A stretch of 64,000 nucleotides of DNA from Onchocerca volvulus (Eukaryota; Nematoda; Chromadorea; Rhabditida; Onchocercidae). The notes beneath the pieces are model-generated. The model saw nothing but the letters and a program-made list of their open reading frames with translations, made no database searches and was not told the DNA's origin. Made by a program: the position numbers and the translations under genes. Below are positions 28,500 through 42,200 of this stretch, in pieces (the first letter of the stretch is position 1; every line of letters starts with the position of its first letter). The DNA is taken from the NCBI GenBank assembly GCA_000499405.2, contig HG738138.1, positions 1,798,001 through 1,862,000 on the forward strand, in the 5' to 3' direction.

Positions 28500-28694
28500 T
28501 TAAAATTCATTCTCGTAAAGTTGGGTGGGAGGCTCGGTAATTGGAATAGTTTGACTGATACGACAATATTGTCGTGGTAGTAGATGATCAACACCACGAT
28601 CGGTGCAGTCCGTCATAATCGGTGTATATCGGATTGATACCTGCCAATACCTTCCTTCTTCTTCTTCTTCTTCACCTGTCCTTGGTGATAACAT
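28500..28694 (-). CDS. Hypothetical short ORF or orphan terminal exon
   Basis: A 64-codon frame that starts at ATG 28694, with an in-frame TGA just upstream, and ends in TAA at 28500. After a Glu run (encoded by GAA repeats) it reads GRYWQVSIRYTPIMTDC and then HLLPRQYCRISQTIPITEPP, ending LYENEF. This mix of W, Y, C, P and R residues is unlike the AT-driven chance frames nearby, and local GC content is higher. A possible acceptor (AAGGACAG) lies just before the Glu run, so it could be the last exon of an unseen minus-strand gene; no upstream partner exon was found. There is no hydrophobic segment and no recognised family. Confidence 0.3.
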   Translation of the reverse strand: MLSPRTGEEEEEEGRYWQVSIRYTPIMTDCTDRGVDHLLPRQYCRISQTIPITEPPTQLYENEF

Positions 28695-30547
28695 TCGTCA
28701 ATTCAGTACTATTTTGTATATTTAAAATAAATATATAATTGGTACACCTGTATGTATGTATCATGTTGATCGGACTCACACCTGAGAAATGTCACCCGAA
28801 GAATGTCATCGTAATATTATTGTATTACTATTTTCATCAAGCAAATGCTCCATAATTTTATATTTTATTTTAATTCTTCTAATTTTAATCAGAAAATTCT
28901 TTTATTGTTTATGAAAAATTATTAGAATTTATCATGATTCAATTAATTAATTAATTAATTATTCAATTTGTTAATAATGATAATGGAAATATTTTGAAAC
29001 GAAAGTAATTAAGATAATAATGATCAATTTTTCTACAAGATTAAAAGTTAGTTTATATAGCAATTGTTTATGATGAATTTGAATTTCTCTTTCGTTCAAA
29101 ATACAAAATAATGTCGAGAATTTTGTTCAAATAATAAATTTAGTGAAAATAGCAATTTCAAACGGAGTGTTTTCTAAATCTAGGAAAATAAATATCATTT
29201 ACTGTTTTGAAACAATGTTTATCGTGTAAATTTCCTGTCAGCTGCTCAAATATCAATTAATATTTCAAATTCGATGTTTAAAGCAAATTGCAAAGTTTAA
29301 TTTTACCAGCTTACAATGTTTCGTAATTATCAGCAATATAATAAAATCCTTTTCAATTTATCATTGTAATCTTATCACTTTTATTATTAATGAGGCAAAA
29401 TTGTAGGAATTCAATTGCTTAACGAATGTTTCAGATGATGGGACAGGAAAAAAGGAGAAATTTCAAGTGTCACTGCTTTCGATCATTGTTTAAGATCTAA
29501 AAATTGATTGAGACATTTTTCACTTTAGAAAAAATTCAAATGACGAAAATTTAGAAAGAAAGGAAAAGGTGGAACGAAAAGAACAAAACGAAAAGGGAGC
29601 AAGAAATTTGCATGATTCATTTATCAGATTTTTCATGTTAAGAAACTTTAGCATTTTTATTTGTTTGATTCTTAAGTTATAAAAATAATACTTAAGGATT
29701 AACAATCCTTCTCTTTCATTTTTCTTATCATTATCATTAATATCATTGCTGTGTTACTGACCTGTATCAACAATTATACCTTTATCATACAGCAGTCATG
29801 CCTATTGATCTGATCTATCAGATGTTTTCAATCAAACAAATTTTTGCTCCATTTCTTTTTGTCCATTCCAAGTATTTGAATTAAAATTCCTGATAAAATT
29901 TTATCATTTCGTAGTGTTGATAGCTGTTCACAATTTAAGATAATTTCATCATCATCATCATCATAATCAGCAAATTATTTAAATCATCTCAACTACCATT
30001 ATTCCTTATCATAATCAATGCTTGTTTTCCTAGCTAATTGCTAATCATTAAATGATACAATTATTAATAACTTATCAATCTTTTGCACATATTTCATGCT
30101 AAACTCATTCCTAATCCTCTCAAATTATCAAATGATTATCAACTGAGACTTTCATGATCTCAATTGATCATTCATTCCATTATCATTCTTATCATTCATT
30201 ATCATATCGTTGTTAAATTAACAATTAAAGCATTTCGCATATTTCATTCGACTAATTTCCGAATTATGCATTTTTGCAGCGTTGTTGTGATTTATATTGA
30301 ATAAAAGTTAAAAAGTTGTTTTGCTTCGATGAAATTCGATTGAATTGAATGTAAAATAAATTGCCATTGGTCAAATTATTACTTTTGATAGAAAATGGCA
30401 TATACACATACTATACTATTGAGTGTAATTATTATCGAATTGGCACTAACTTCTTTTGCCTTCTTCTATTTCATCCTTTCCAATATTCCATCAAAATCAA
30501 AAACTCCTTCTAATTCTTTTTTCTTTTTTTTCTTTTTTTGCTCTTTC

Positions 30548-30579
<32 letters not shown>

Positions 30580-30758
30580 TCCTCAGTACCTCAATTTCCG
30601 GTTTTCTTCTTCCAGAATTTCTAGTTTTTTAAAATTTTTCAAGCTGTTAGTTACTGTTTTCTTCATTCATTCATTTTGTTTGTGTTTGTTCGCTTATTTA
30701 TTCATTTCACAAAATGTCACCAATGTCCCCTTGTTTTTTATTTTAGATATGTATATTT

Positions 30759-30804
<46 letters not shown>

Positions 30805-33257
30805 TCCATAGAAATGCGGATATTTGAAAATTGAAAAATGATTAGATTGTCCTTCTTTTTCCTTTCTCTCTCTCTCTCTCTCTCCCTCTCACTCTCGTTT
30901 TTTCCAAAATTCATTAATCTTTTTGGATTTCATTTAATCTCTGAAAAATCATTGATCTTTTTGAATCTTTTTGGAGGTAATTTCGAATTATTTTAAAAAT
31001 ACCGTCATAATTTTTTTTATTTTTACTTTTTTTTTAAATTTAACTTTTTTTCTTTAGTGAATTTTATCTATTAAAATTAACTAACATATATTTTACGTAT
31101 TATAGGTAGATATTATAGGTAACATATGTAAGCTTTAGTGAAATTTTTAGCTATAAAATTATTTGTAAGTAGAGATACGAAGAATAGACGTGTAGAAAAA
31201 GTTTAAATATTATTTGAAATTTTTAAAATTGAAGAAAATTTCAACTTTTAAAAATATCCATTCTATGAATATGCATATATAAAGGTACTTCCTAGAAATT
31301 TTTAGAATATCCAAATAATTCAAATCGATATTCGATCGATTTACATCCTCTATTCCAGAAATTGATAGGTTGAAACATAATCCATTTGAAAAAGAAGAAG
31401 ATTATTTAATTCAATCGTTTACCTTCAGGTTTATTCATTTGTTTACAAATCTAACTGATTATCATTTCATATTTTTTAACGTATCTTTTAATTTAATACT
31501 TATGTACTTCATTTTTTAATTATATTATCTCTCGGTAAACTTTTTACTGAGAAAGATATGTATAATAAGTATCAAATTCTCAACTATTCATTTAAGTATT
31601 TGAAAAATTCTCTATCGAACATTCTTTTATTTTTCTTTTTTCAATTTTTTTTTTTTTTTATAGTCTCATAAATCCGTTTCTTAGCAACTATAAATTAAAT
31701 CACATCGTTATTTCGTTAACATCCATAAAGTATGTAAGTATTAGTTTTCATTTTTATTATCGCTTATTAAACAAACAACTCAAATTATCATGCAAACGGT
31801 TATTAAACTTTTTGAAATTTTGTAAATATTCATTAAATTATGTATGACAATTTTTCTTTTTTCCTTTCTTTTTTTTTGAAATTTTCTCATTTTTGTTCGA
31901 ATTAATGATAGTTTTCTCGGATGTTTGTTTCTGGTTTGCCCATTAAGTGATTTGTACATGAAGAAAAATGAAAAATTTACGTCGTTTGAAAAAAGCTACC
32001 AATCTTCGTAACGTGGTACAAACCGGAACCAACGACCGCATCATTTTTCGTTTTTGGTTGATAGCAATAGCAACCCCCGGTTGGATTCAAAAATTTCCCG
32101 ATTCATCTTCCATCTTCCATCTTCATCTTTTTCTTCTTCTCTTCCTTGTAACATCGAAAAATGTATATTTTCAGTTTGAATTTTTTCCAAAGTATGCAAA
32201 TGATAGCAGAATTTGTGCTATTTGGGTGTGTAATTTCCACAAAAGATCATTGGGAAAGATTAAATTTGATATATGGAGGATAAATATGACAGGGAAGTTT
32301 GAAACAGACAACATTTACATTAATTTTTCAATAGTATCTATCTATCTATCTATCTCTCGTTCTTGTTATCCTATAATCGTAAAATTGGGGGAAAAGTTTA
32401 ACGAATTATACGAAAAATGCAGTCAATCCTATTTAATAGCGATTGGAAAAGTTTTATTAACAGGTTGTTGTAAAGTTTCATTATTATAAGGTTGTTGTAA
32501 TTACGATTTATTCTTGCTTCTATTAAGTCTAAAATTGTAATTAAGTGATGATTTGAATTGATAAAGGAATAATTAAGTCTTTGTTTAATTATTTCTTGTC
32601 CTTTCTAGATTTGTTTATTCTTTTTGATTTCATAAAATCTGATCAACATCAAGATATATATATATATATATTTTAAATGATCAAATTTTCAAATATTTCC
32701 TTTCTTTTTTTTTTTTTTTCTAATCGGCACAAAAAAAGAAATAAATTTAATGCTTCTTAGATTGCAAATTTTCATTTTTTTTCTTGAAAAAATCTACAAT
32801 AAAAAAGATTTGATAATAAAAAATTATTGATTTTATGCATGAAAATTGTTTGTTCCAAATATCAATTTCAAAAATTTTCATCATTGCAAATTGGCATTTT
32901 CAATTTTTCAATGAGTGGAAAGAAAGGAAAATTAATTGGCAATTTCAAAAAGAATGAAACTTTTGAACAATTATGATAGTGGTGTGATAGATAAAAACAA
33001 AAAGATACAAACAGGGGATGTAAAATGCATAATTTTCAATTAAGGAAGGAAAAAAAAAAAAAAAAAGACGTCAAAAAATTAGAAACAAAGAAATGGCCAT
33101 GAAATGAAATGATGAGAATTTGATGGATGGAAATGGACGAAGTACTTTTCGATGTTGTTAATTTTGCTGTTGTCGTCGTCGTTATGTGTTAACCTAAATT
33201 CGATCAACCTCATTTCCCTTCTCTTCTCTTCATTCTCCTCCGATCGGCGACACACAG
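28695..33257. other. Intergenic, upstream of prominin gene
   Basis: Low-complexity 5' flank of the + strand prominin gene. It includes a (CT)n tract at about 30546-30585, an (AT)n array at about 30763-30800, CATCAT/AATCATT-rich blocks at 29720-30200 and a (CTAT)n array at 32336-32355. The 138-codon (30395-30811) and 173-codon (31968-32489) frames run through these repeats and are not supported as genes. Confidence 0.5.
33255..33257 (+). promoter_or_regulatory. Candidate (trans-)splice acceptor before prominin start
   Basis: CACACAG followed by GTCATCG lies 22 nt upstream of the modelled ATG at 33280. The frame is open from the acceptor to the ATG. Two readings are possible: a spliced-leader addition site, or the 3' end of an upstream intron whose 5' exon carries the missing signal peptide. 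Confidence 0.4.
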
Positions 33258-33279
33258 GTCATCGTTGCAAAAGAATGAA

Positions 33280-36200
33280 ATGAATGATTCAGATGTGATT
33301 TTAAAATGTAATTACGTTGACAGTCCATTCAATGTGTTATCTTTAATACCTCAACACGAAGAAATCACAGATTATTATATGAGGCAAGTTGAACTAATAA
33401 TTTGAACTCTTGATTGATTGATTGATTGACTTCCTTTTCTTCCAATCAAGCAAACTACCTAAATATTTTGAATTCTATCTGTAAAAAGCTTTTTTTGAAT
33501 TTTGTGGACATCGATGATGATGATGATGATGATAACGGTGATGATTGGCATTTCCACTCATAAATCATCTAATTATAAACCACCTACTATTAATGATTGC
33601 TAAATATGCAAATTTCTCAGTTATTATATCAATAAATTATTCGTAATTATTTCTTTAAACTTTTCGCCATTCCTTTTTCCTCTTTATCAATTTCATCTTA
33701 CATTCATTCTTAACAATCTGCAAAATTGGCGCATATTCACAGAAAGTGCTTGTTAATTTCAACAATTTACTCCAATCGATTCTGAAGTATTTCAATTTTT
33801 CTTTTCAACTAAATTCATATCCATCATATTCCGAAAGTTTTTACCATAAATTATTCATATGTAAAATGTTGAAAATTGGAATAATTTTGATGATATGATA
33901 ATTTTTGCCGCATCTTTTTTTCCGTCTTTTTTTTTTTAAATTTCTTTTCAACCATTTTTTTTTTTTTTTTTTTTTTTAGATAGAAATTCCAAAAATGATG
34001 AATGTAATGATTCATTGCTGATGGAAGAATTAGTGAAAAGTATTCCGGATAACGGTGACGGATATCAATGCAATAATTTTTTAGTAGATGAACAGAATGA
34101 TCCTGTAACTGTTTACTTTTACTCATTGATCAAAGAATTCATTCGTTTATTCTCCAAACCATTTCCACATCAAGGTAATTCAATTTAAGGTTTGATAACA
34201 TTTCATATCTAAAGCAAACATGCATATCTTATCAGTACTTTATCATTATCTAATCATATCCATTCCTGATTAAATTACTATACTTAATTATTAATTTTTG
34301 CAATTAAATTACAAGCCCTACTTTGTATTATCACTTTGCTTTTAGAATAAAAATATTAATTCCGCATTAAAATCTTTTTTTTCTTTTTTTTTTTTTCTAA
34401 ATCGTTTCTATATTACTACTTGATAACTCTTTTGATTGCAGCTCTTATCAGTCGAAAAGCACTCGAAGGTAATTGGACCGATTTTAAGCAATCATTTCCT
34501 AGAACTTATCGGCAGGTTTGATTTCAATATGTTAGCTAGAGAAATTTAAAGCTTGACAAATTTCAATCAAAAGCACAAGTATGTGGCATGATGTAGGAGC
34601 AAATTAGAATTGAACGTAATACCCTAGGCCAGAAAGATTTGTCATACTTTAGATTAGGCCTAGGCTAAAATATATTCGTTATCGAATATCATTGAGAAAT
34701 ATTTGCGCCACGAGCTGTAACTATATTGGACTAAAAGTTACATTGGATATTTTATAAAAGATTACGAAATTATCACAACATATGATTGTAATAACATTAT
34801 CATGCTATCATTGATAAATAGTAATGATAAAAAAAAATCGAAGTAGCAACATAGGGTTTTAATAATTTGCCAATCATAAGCTACATTCGTTCATGTTTAT
34901 TGGTTATCATTATCACTGATAAATAATTCTAGTGGCTAGATTACGAATCTTGGTGGATTGTATTGGGCACATTAATTGTTATCACTACTGTCTTATTCTC
35001 CCTATTGTATATATTCTATAGTACGGTAAAATGTTGTATTGCATCAAGCAAAACGAAAACAACCGATCGAAAACGTGATTGCTGTAAACGTCATTTACTT
35101 AATATCCTTATCACTATATTTGTCCTCATTGATGTGTAAGTGATAAGTCTCTTATCTAAATATTTATATCAATGATTCAAAATTTTAGGAAAAAGTTTTT
35201 GCCATTTTTCTATATTTGCAAAAGTTAGTAATAATTTCAAATATAATTACAACTTCTTTTTTTTTTCCACTAATAACTATTTTATTTGAAGTTAAATCAT
35301 GTAAGGTGTTAAATTTTAATGATATCCCTATGGTCGACATATTCAAATTTGAATTAGAACTCAATTTTTTTTTTATTGCAATCAAATGTTAAATGACAAT
35401 AATTCTAATTTAAAATTTTTTAATTTGATTATGACAACTTTAATAGGTTCCAATGAAAAAAAACGATTGCATTTAATTACATTTTAATTAGTAATATTTT
35501 ATAATTTAATGAGAAATATTAATTTTTATTTTCAGTTTTGCGGTATCTTCATTACTTATAAGTAGCCAATATGCGGAATATGGAGCTGATGAATTACCTC
35601 GACGTCTCAGTCATTGTATCGATGATCTCTCATATTATAAGAAAGAAACGGATGAAGTTTGTTTTTTTTTTTTTCATCTTTTTTTTTTTTTTGAAATAAG
35701 TAAATTCAAGTTTTTTGAATATTCTATAAAAATCGGAACAGATTTAACTAAATAATTTAATACGCATAAATATTTAACATATTTTGATTATAATTTACAT
35801 AAATATATCATTAGCTTCCATCAAAATGTTTATCCTTAGCTTTGCTATATCACCGATAAAAATATGCTGCAATAGTTTTGGTAAATTTAATATACGAATT
35901 CAAATATGAAATAAATATGTTAAAAATGTTTGTATCATTGTGATAAAGTTGAAAATTTATCAGCAATTTTTATTAAAAATTTTTTTCCAACTTAAAAATT
36001 AGCAGCGATATTTTCCTTTTCTTCGTCGCAAAACATGTGAAATAATTGTTTTATCAAGAAATTAACCGCATTTTATAGAAATTTGATTATTTCAATTTTA
36101 GAAAATTCGAAATACATTGATTGATGATTTTCAAGAACTAAATGAATCGTTATCTGTTTTGATTGCCTCAGGCGGTGAACCGATTGTGCAACGTGTCAAA

Positions 36201-39200
36201 AAAATTACTGGTGCACATGCCATGGATTCGTTTCTTAATATTTCAAATGGTTTAGTTTTTAAATATTTTGATCAATTTTAGCTAAAGGAAATTTGAAATC
36301 ATATTTACTTAGCGACTATATTGATTTTTTTTTCATTTATGAATTGTTCAAATTTAAATCTATCGATTTGCAAAAATTTATGGGAAAAAAAGTTGCTAAA
36401 TTTTGCATTTATACAAAATTTCTTCAAATATTTCAGAATTATTTTCCTTTATCATGAAATGCTTCAGATGAAAAAAAAAAAAAAAAAAAAGAAAATGTAA
36501 AGCAAAGATAATTTATATAATTTATTTGGAATTTTTTTTCCCGATTCAATATTTTAGAACTGATATTTTAAAATTTAAAAAAAAAAAAAAAACTACTTCT
36601 AGCTTTTTCGGTTATTTATAATTTCAAATTTGCCGTTGCAAGAATTAAATTTTTACCAAAAAAAAAAGAATGATATTGCAATATTGTAGAATAATTTATT
36701 TTTTTAAAATAAATATTGATATAGAATTGCTTATTTCTAGCTTTGACTTTAATTTATTTTTTTCTTTTTTTTAGAAGCTCAGGAATTATTAAAACTTGTG
36801 ATCGATCATGAAAATGAGTTGAAGACATTAAACGGTGATTTGTTATCATTGCGAAACGAGCTTGCTAAATTATATCGAACTTCAATTAATGAAATAAACG
36901 CTTGCATTCATCATGATTTGGAAATTATTAGAAGGCGTTGTCAGGAAATTGGAAATGAATTAGCTAATATTGATAACATTACGCTTTTTCTTCGACAAGT
37001 AAACTAAAATTTTGAAATTTAAATTTGAACAAAATTTTTAAATAGATTCGAAAAAATTAAATGTTGATCTTGTTTCATATCAGTTATAGTGAGCAAAAGA
37101 ATTGCATACTATTCAACAATAATTCCATAATTTTATTTATAATCTGAAATAAAATCAAAATATGATTGATAGAATTCTTCTATATCTATCACTTAATTAA
37201 TTTTTATTAATTATTCCTCTTCTTTTTTTCTCTCTCTTTCTCTCTCTCTCTCTCCCTTTCTTTCTCTTTTCTAGGATATTCTTAATAGTGATACGATGAA
37301 TGCGTTAAATATGTTGGCCGAATCAAACATTGCTGAAATATTCGTTGATGCAATATCGGATTTTAAAAATGGTGAAATTGAATTAAACAGAAAAGTACAA
37401 GAAAAAGAACAAGGTTTGAAAAAAAAATTATTATACTAAAAAAATTTTTTAGTTTATCAAAAAAAAAAATTTGTTTTTGATTCATTCATTTATTATAACT
37501 TTCAATTGAATTTAATTATTTATTAATTTTATTTTTCATATTAAATAAATAAGTGTAATTAATATCGAATAATATTAATTAAACAAATGAGAATGAAATA
37601 ATTTTAGCTATACAATTGAGTATCAAAGAAATTCAACATGATTTATCACGTATTGCTGATACGTTATCAACACAGATACGACAAATTAAACCGGAATCAT
37701 TACATAATATATTAAAACAGTACATGGGTGCTAATTATCATATCATTGTACAATACACGTATATATTTTCATTCTTTCTTTCTTTTTTTTTTTTCCTAAT
37801 ATTTAAAAATTTCTTTTAATTTAGGATATAAGAAATTAAAATTAATTTATAGGAAAAAATGACAAGAAAATTATTAATTTAGATTTTAAGATTAATTTTC
37901 AATAAGCTCTACGATATTTTGAAGGAGAATATATCATTTAATATGATTAATTTGATAATTATTGATAATTTTAGATGGTATGCTTCGCTAACTTTATGTG
38001 CCATATTTTCATTAAAAGCGCTTTATTTCTTATTTGCATTATGCTATGGTTGTTTTGGACGACGACCAAGTGATTATCGTAATGATTGCTGTGTTCGATC
38101 TACTGGTAGTAAACTTTTCATTTGGTAGGTTAAAATTTTTTTGAACTTATTTTGAATTTATGTTTTATATTTTAAATACAACTTATGTTACTGAATTGTG
38201 AATTCATGCAATTAGCAAGAATTAACAATTGTTATGATATCTAGCAATTATCAACAATTATCATCATAGTTGATGGGACATTAATTTTTTCGGTTGAAAA
38301 ACTAGAATTATAAATACAATTCAGTAGTATTATTTGTAATTTAAAACTTAAATAGTTATTTGAAATCGATGTATAGTATAATGGTTAAAAGTATTCATTG
38401 CCAGAAAGCAAAAGTAGTACTAAGTATTGATTTTTTTATCAATAGTTAACTTAGTCATTGCTTGTTTATCTTTTTTGGTGCTAATTCAAATAATTTCATT
38501 ACTTTATTCTAAAACAATCTCACTACTGCATCCTTTTTTCTTTTTTTTTTTAAGTTGAAAGAACTAAAGAAATCAGAATAATGAATTGAGGGCACTAATT
38601 AATTTGCTCTCTGTTTTTTTTTTAACAATTTAAAATTAATCAATCAAAAATCTTTTCGCTGAAAAAATTTTTTTGATTGAGTAATTTCAAGTTTTTACTT
38701 TTTTTTTTTTTGGTAAAACAAGATTTGATTTTTTTGATCAAATTGTGATAATTCATTGATCATTTCTTGAAGTTATAAGATATTCATCTTTAAAAACATC
38801 AAATATTTAAGTTTATTGCTAAATTGATAATAATGCCACCTCTAGATGACATTGTTAACGCTATTTCTGTTTAAATTCAACAATTAGGCGGTTTTTTTTA
38901 ATTATTACCATACAAAAATTGATTCAAATAATCAATCAATCAAACATAATTAATCGATCGAAGTTACTAGAAAGAATTAACAGGTTTAGCATGAATTTTT
39001 CATTAAATAAAAAAAAAAAAAAAACGAAAATTATAGTGGAATTTGGTTAGCGGTGATATTGTTACCACTGATAGCTGCATTAACAGCTTCCTTGTTACTG
39101 ATTGGTGTTAATGCCTATTCACTTGGCTGTTGGCCATTAGATGATCCATTTTCGAGGCCTGATATGCTTTCGGTAGGTTCTTTTATAATAATTCCTAACA

Positions 39201-42200
39201 AATTATTACACTTTTGAATATATGTCTATTACTAGATCTGTTTTTTCAAAGGAAAAAAAAAAAAAAAAAACCTATCAGTAATATGTTGAAATAAAAAATC
39301 ATTAAATTAGTCAAATATGATAAACACATTGATTAACGGAATTCTCAGAATTACATGCAAATATTGATAAATTTTTGCAGCTTAGCGAACGTATGTTTGA
39401 TGCATGGCGTAGTAAACAGATAGAAGAAGATTTATCACCATTAATGAATCAATTATCATTAGCCAATGTAATACGATCATGTATGCGTAACGAAACATTA
39501 TATCAAATATTTGCTATGGATAACAAATATCATTTATATGATTTACGAGAATACGGTAAAGAATTATATGATCATCTCGAATTGAATATTCGAAATGCTT
39601 TCTCGGATATCAGCTTATCAAAATCAATTGGAACATTTGCATCACCAGAACAACTTACAATGTTACAACAAATTGTTAATATTACCATTGAAACGAATAT
39701 TCCGCTACTTTCTCAACAGGTTACTTTTCTTTATTATATTTATTTATTTCAATTATAAAACATTTAAATTTCTTAAAAATTCATTCTTTTATATTCTAAA
39801 TTTTGTCTTACAAAAGAAAAAAAAAATTTGCCATAAATTTCTTATCCATTTTATCAATAAATTTTTAAACATTAAAAAAAAAAAAAAAAAAAGAAAAAAA
39901 AGAAGATTTAGATCAAAGATAATGTCGAACAACTCGAAAAAATTCCTCGAATTATAAGTCTTATCGAAGATGATAATGCAGGAGAAAATCTTCCACAATC
40001 CATTCAAATTATTGCTGAACAATGGCGAACTTTTCAAGTTAGCCTATTTTTTTTTTCTAATTTTTATTTGGTTATTTAGAAAAAAAAAAAAAAAGCACAA
40101 ACAAACAAACAGAATAAACAGAAAAAAATGACATAAAAAAGCAAAAAAAATAAATAAACAAACAAATAAAATGAATCAATACAAATCATATATAACATAC
40201 ATTACTTTTATTTCTCCTTGTTTATTCTAATAATTTTAGGATTTAATTAAATTTTAGCGATTTGCAAAATTTATACATGTATCGTTCAGAAATATATTTC
40301 AAATTATTTCAAATAAATTAATTCATGATATATTTCATGTAATTAATTCATAGTAAATATCATATATATCATATGTATCATGTATCGGTACATATCATGT
40401 ATTCAAAATTATTTCAGAAGAAGAACTGATAAGGAATAAATTAAACTGATAAGGAATAAATTAATTAATCGTTCAGATGAGAGATGTAAATCCGATATTG
40501 CTAAATCTTGCAAATACATTAAAAATGCTAACTGAATTAAATGATCGATTATCACGAATTGCATTACCCAGTGTAGCATTATCAGCTAAATTGCAACATG
40601 CTCAAGCATTGTTATCAACAAATTTGAATGAATATTTTCGAGCAGCTGCTGATCAGTTAGTGCAAGAAATGGAGCAACAAATTGGAAAATATATCGAACA
40701 TGTTCGCATACAGGTTCGAAAATAAATGAAAATTTTGATAAAATTTAAAATTATCAAATTTAATTGTAAATTAACAAAAATTATCAATATTGCTTATTTA
40801 TCATAAATTAGAAATTTCGAGAAATAAATATCATGAAATTATTCCATTTATAAATTATATAATGATAAAGTTAGTAATAAAAAAAATTTAACATTTAATT
40901 TGCTGAATAGATGCATGATATTTCATATTATTACGAAGAAATATGATTGACTAATTAGGAAGATTTCCGGAAAATTAAAAATTACAAATTTTGATAATAT
41001 CCATTTTATTTTAAAAAAAAATTTTTTTTTTTTTGAAGAAAAAAGAGGTGCAAAAAATTGTTATTACAAATTGATGAATTTTCATGAAATTTAGAAAAAA
41101 TTTTCAAAAATATTTAAATAATCTCGATATATTTTCCGAACATATTGATTTTGATTTTTAATTTAAGTAACGATGCATAAAAGTATTTATTGAGATAAAG
41201 TTGAATAGAAAGAAATTAGAAAAGAGCCAAGGAGCAAAATCTATTATGATTTCAGTCCTGAAGAAGTTAACTCTTGGGATTCGAAATAAATTGATGGAGA
41301 CGATTCGTCTAGCATGAAATTGATATTTAATAGAATATAGTTAATTTAAATTGATTTAGACGCAAAAATCCTTAACTAATCCTTAGTTACGGATTTTTTA
41401 ACAAGAATTTTTGTCTGGAATACTTCTTATATTCTTTGGAAACTTTGAAAAATCCTTTGTCTGTTATTATGATTCATTGTAAATAAACCAGAAAACAACA
41501 CAAATGGGATGTTATCCAGAGAACGATTAGAATACGATTAATTTAATTGAAAAATTTTAAATTTCTTGATCATTAATTATTTATATTCGTAATAAAATAA
41601 TGATATAATTACAGATGTCTACAAATGTATCAAGTTGTATTCCATTATTTAATATTGTAAAAAGGACACGTGCTGCATTATGTCAAGCTTTTATCGATCC
41701 ATTTGTTAGTTTTCATTTTTCAATTTTTTGAATTTTTCACGATTTCTAAAATTATTATTTCTGAAATTTGGAATCAATCTGTGATGTTTTTTTGATTGTA
41801 TTGATTCTTTTGGCCATTGTCAATTACGTTGATAAAGCATTAAAATCAACGACTAACATTATGAGCCTTTTTTATTAGATTCGTATTAGATTTTAGAATA
41901 AGATCTTTTTTTTTTTTTTTTTAGTCAGATTTTAGGTGATATGTGATTTATTACTATCTTTAAATAAAATGCAATTGGATCGTCTAGTCGTTTTAATGAT
42001 AGCCTATCAGAAAATAATGGGGACAATTCGAATGATCATATCTTGGCCTCATAAAAAATGCTAATAATGTTAAGTCATTGAATCAAATCATTTCTTTCAA
42101 TTTTTCCCTTTTTGAATATAAATTGCTCAAATCATTTAGCTTAAAACAATCGATCAAATTCGATTGTGTAGTTTCAATTTACTTTCAATATTTCAAAATT

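Noticed and set aside
30395..30811. 138-codon frame with apparent signal/TM segment
   Set aside because: The hydrophobic and Ser/Leu-rich parts are translations of poly(T), (CT)n and (AT)n tracts.
31968..32489. Longest single open frame in the desert (173 codons, + strand)
   Set aside because: It runs through a CTAT microsatellite and T-rich blocks, with no domain and no splice or promoter context. Length alone is expected in a window with this many frames.
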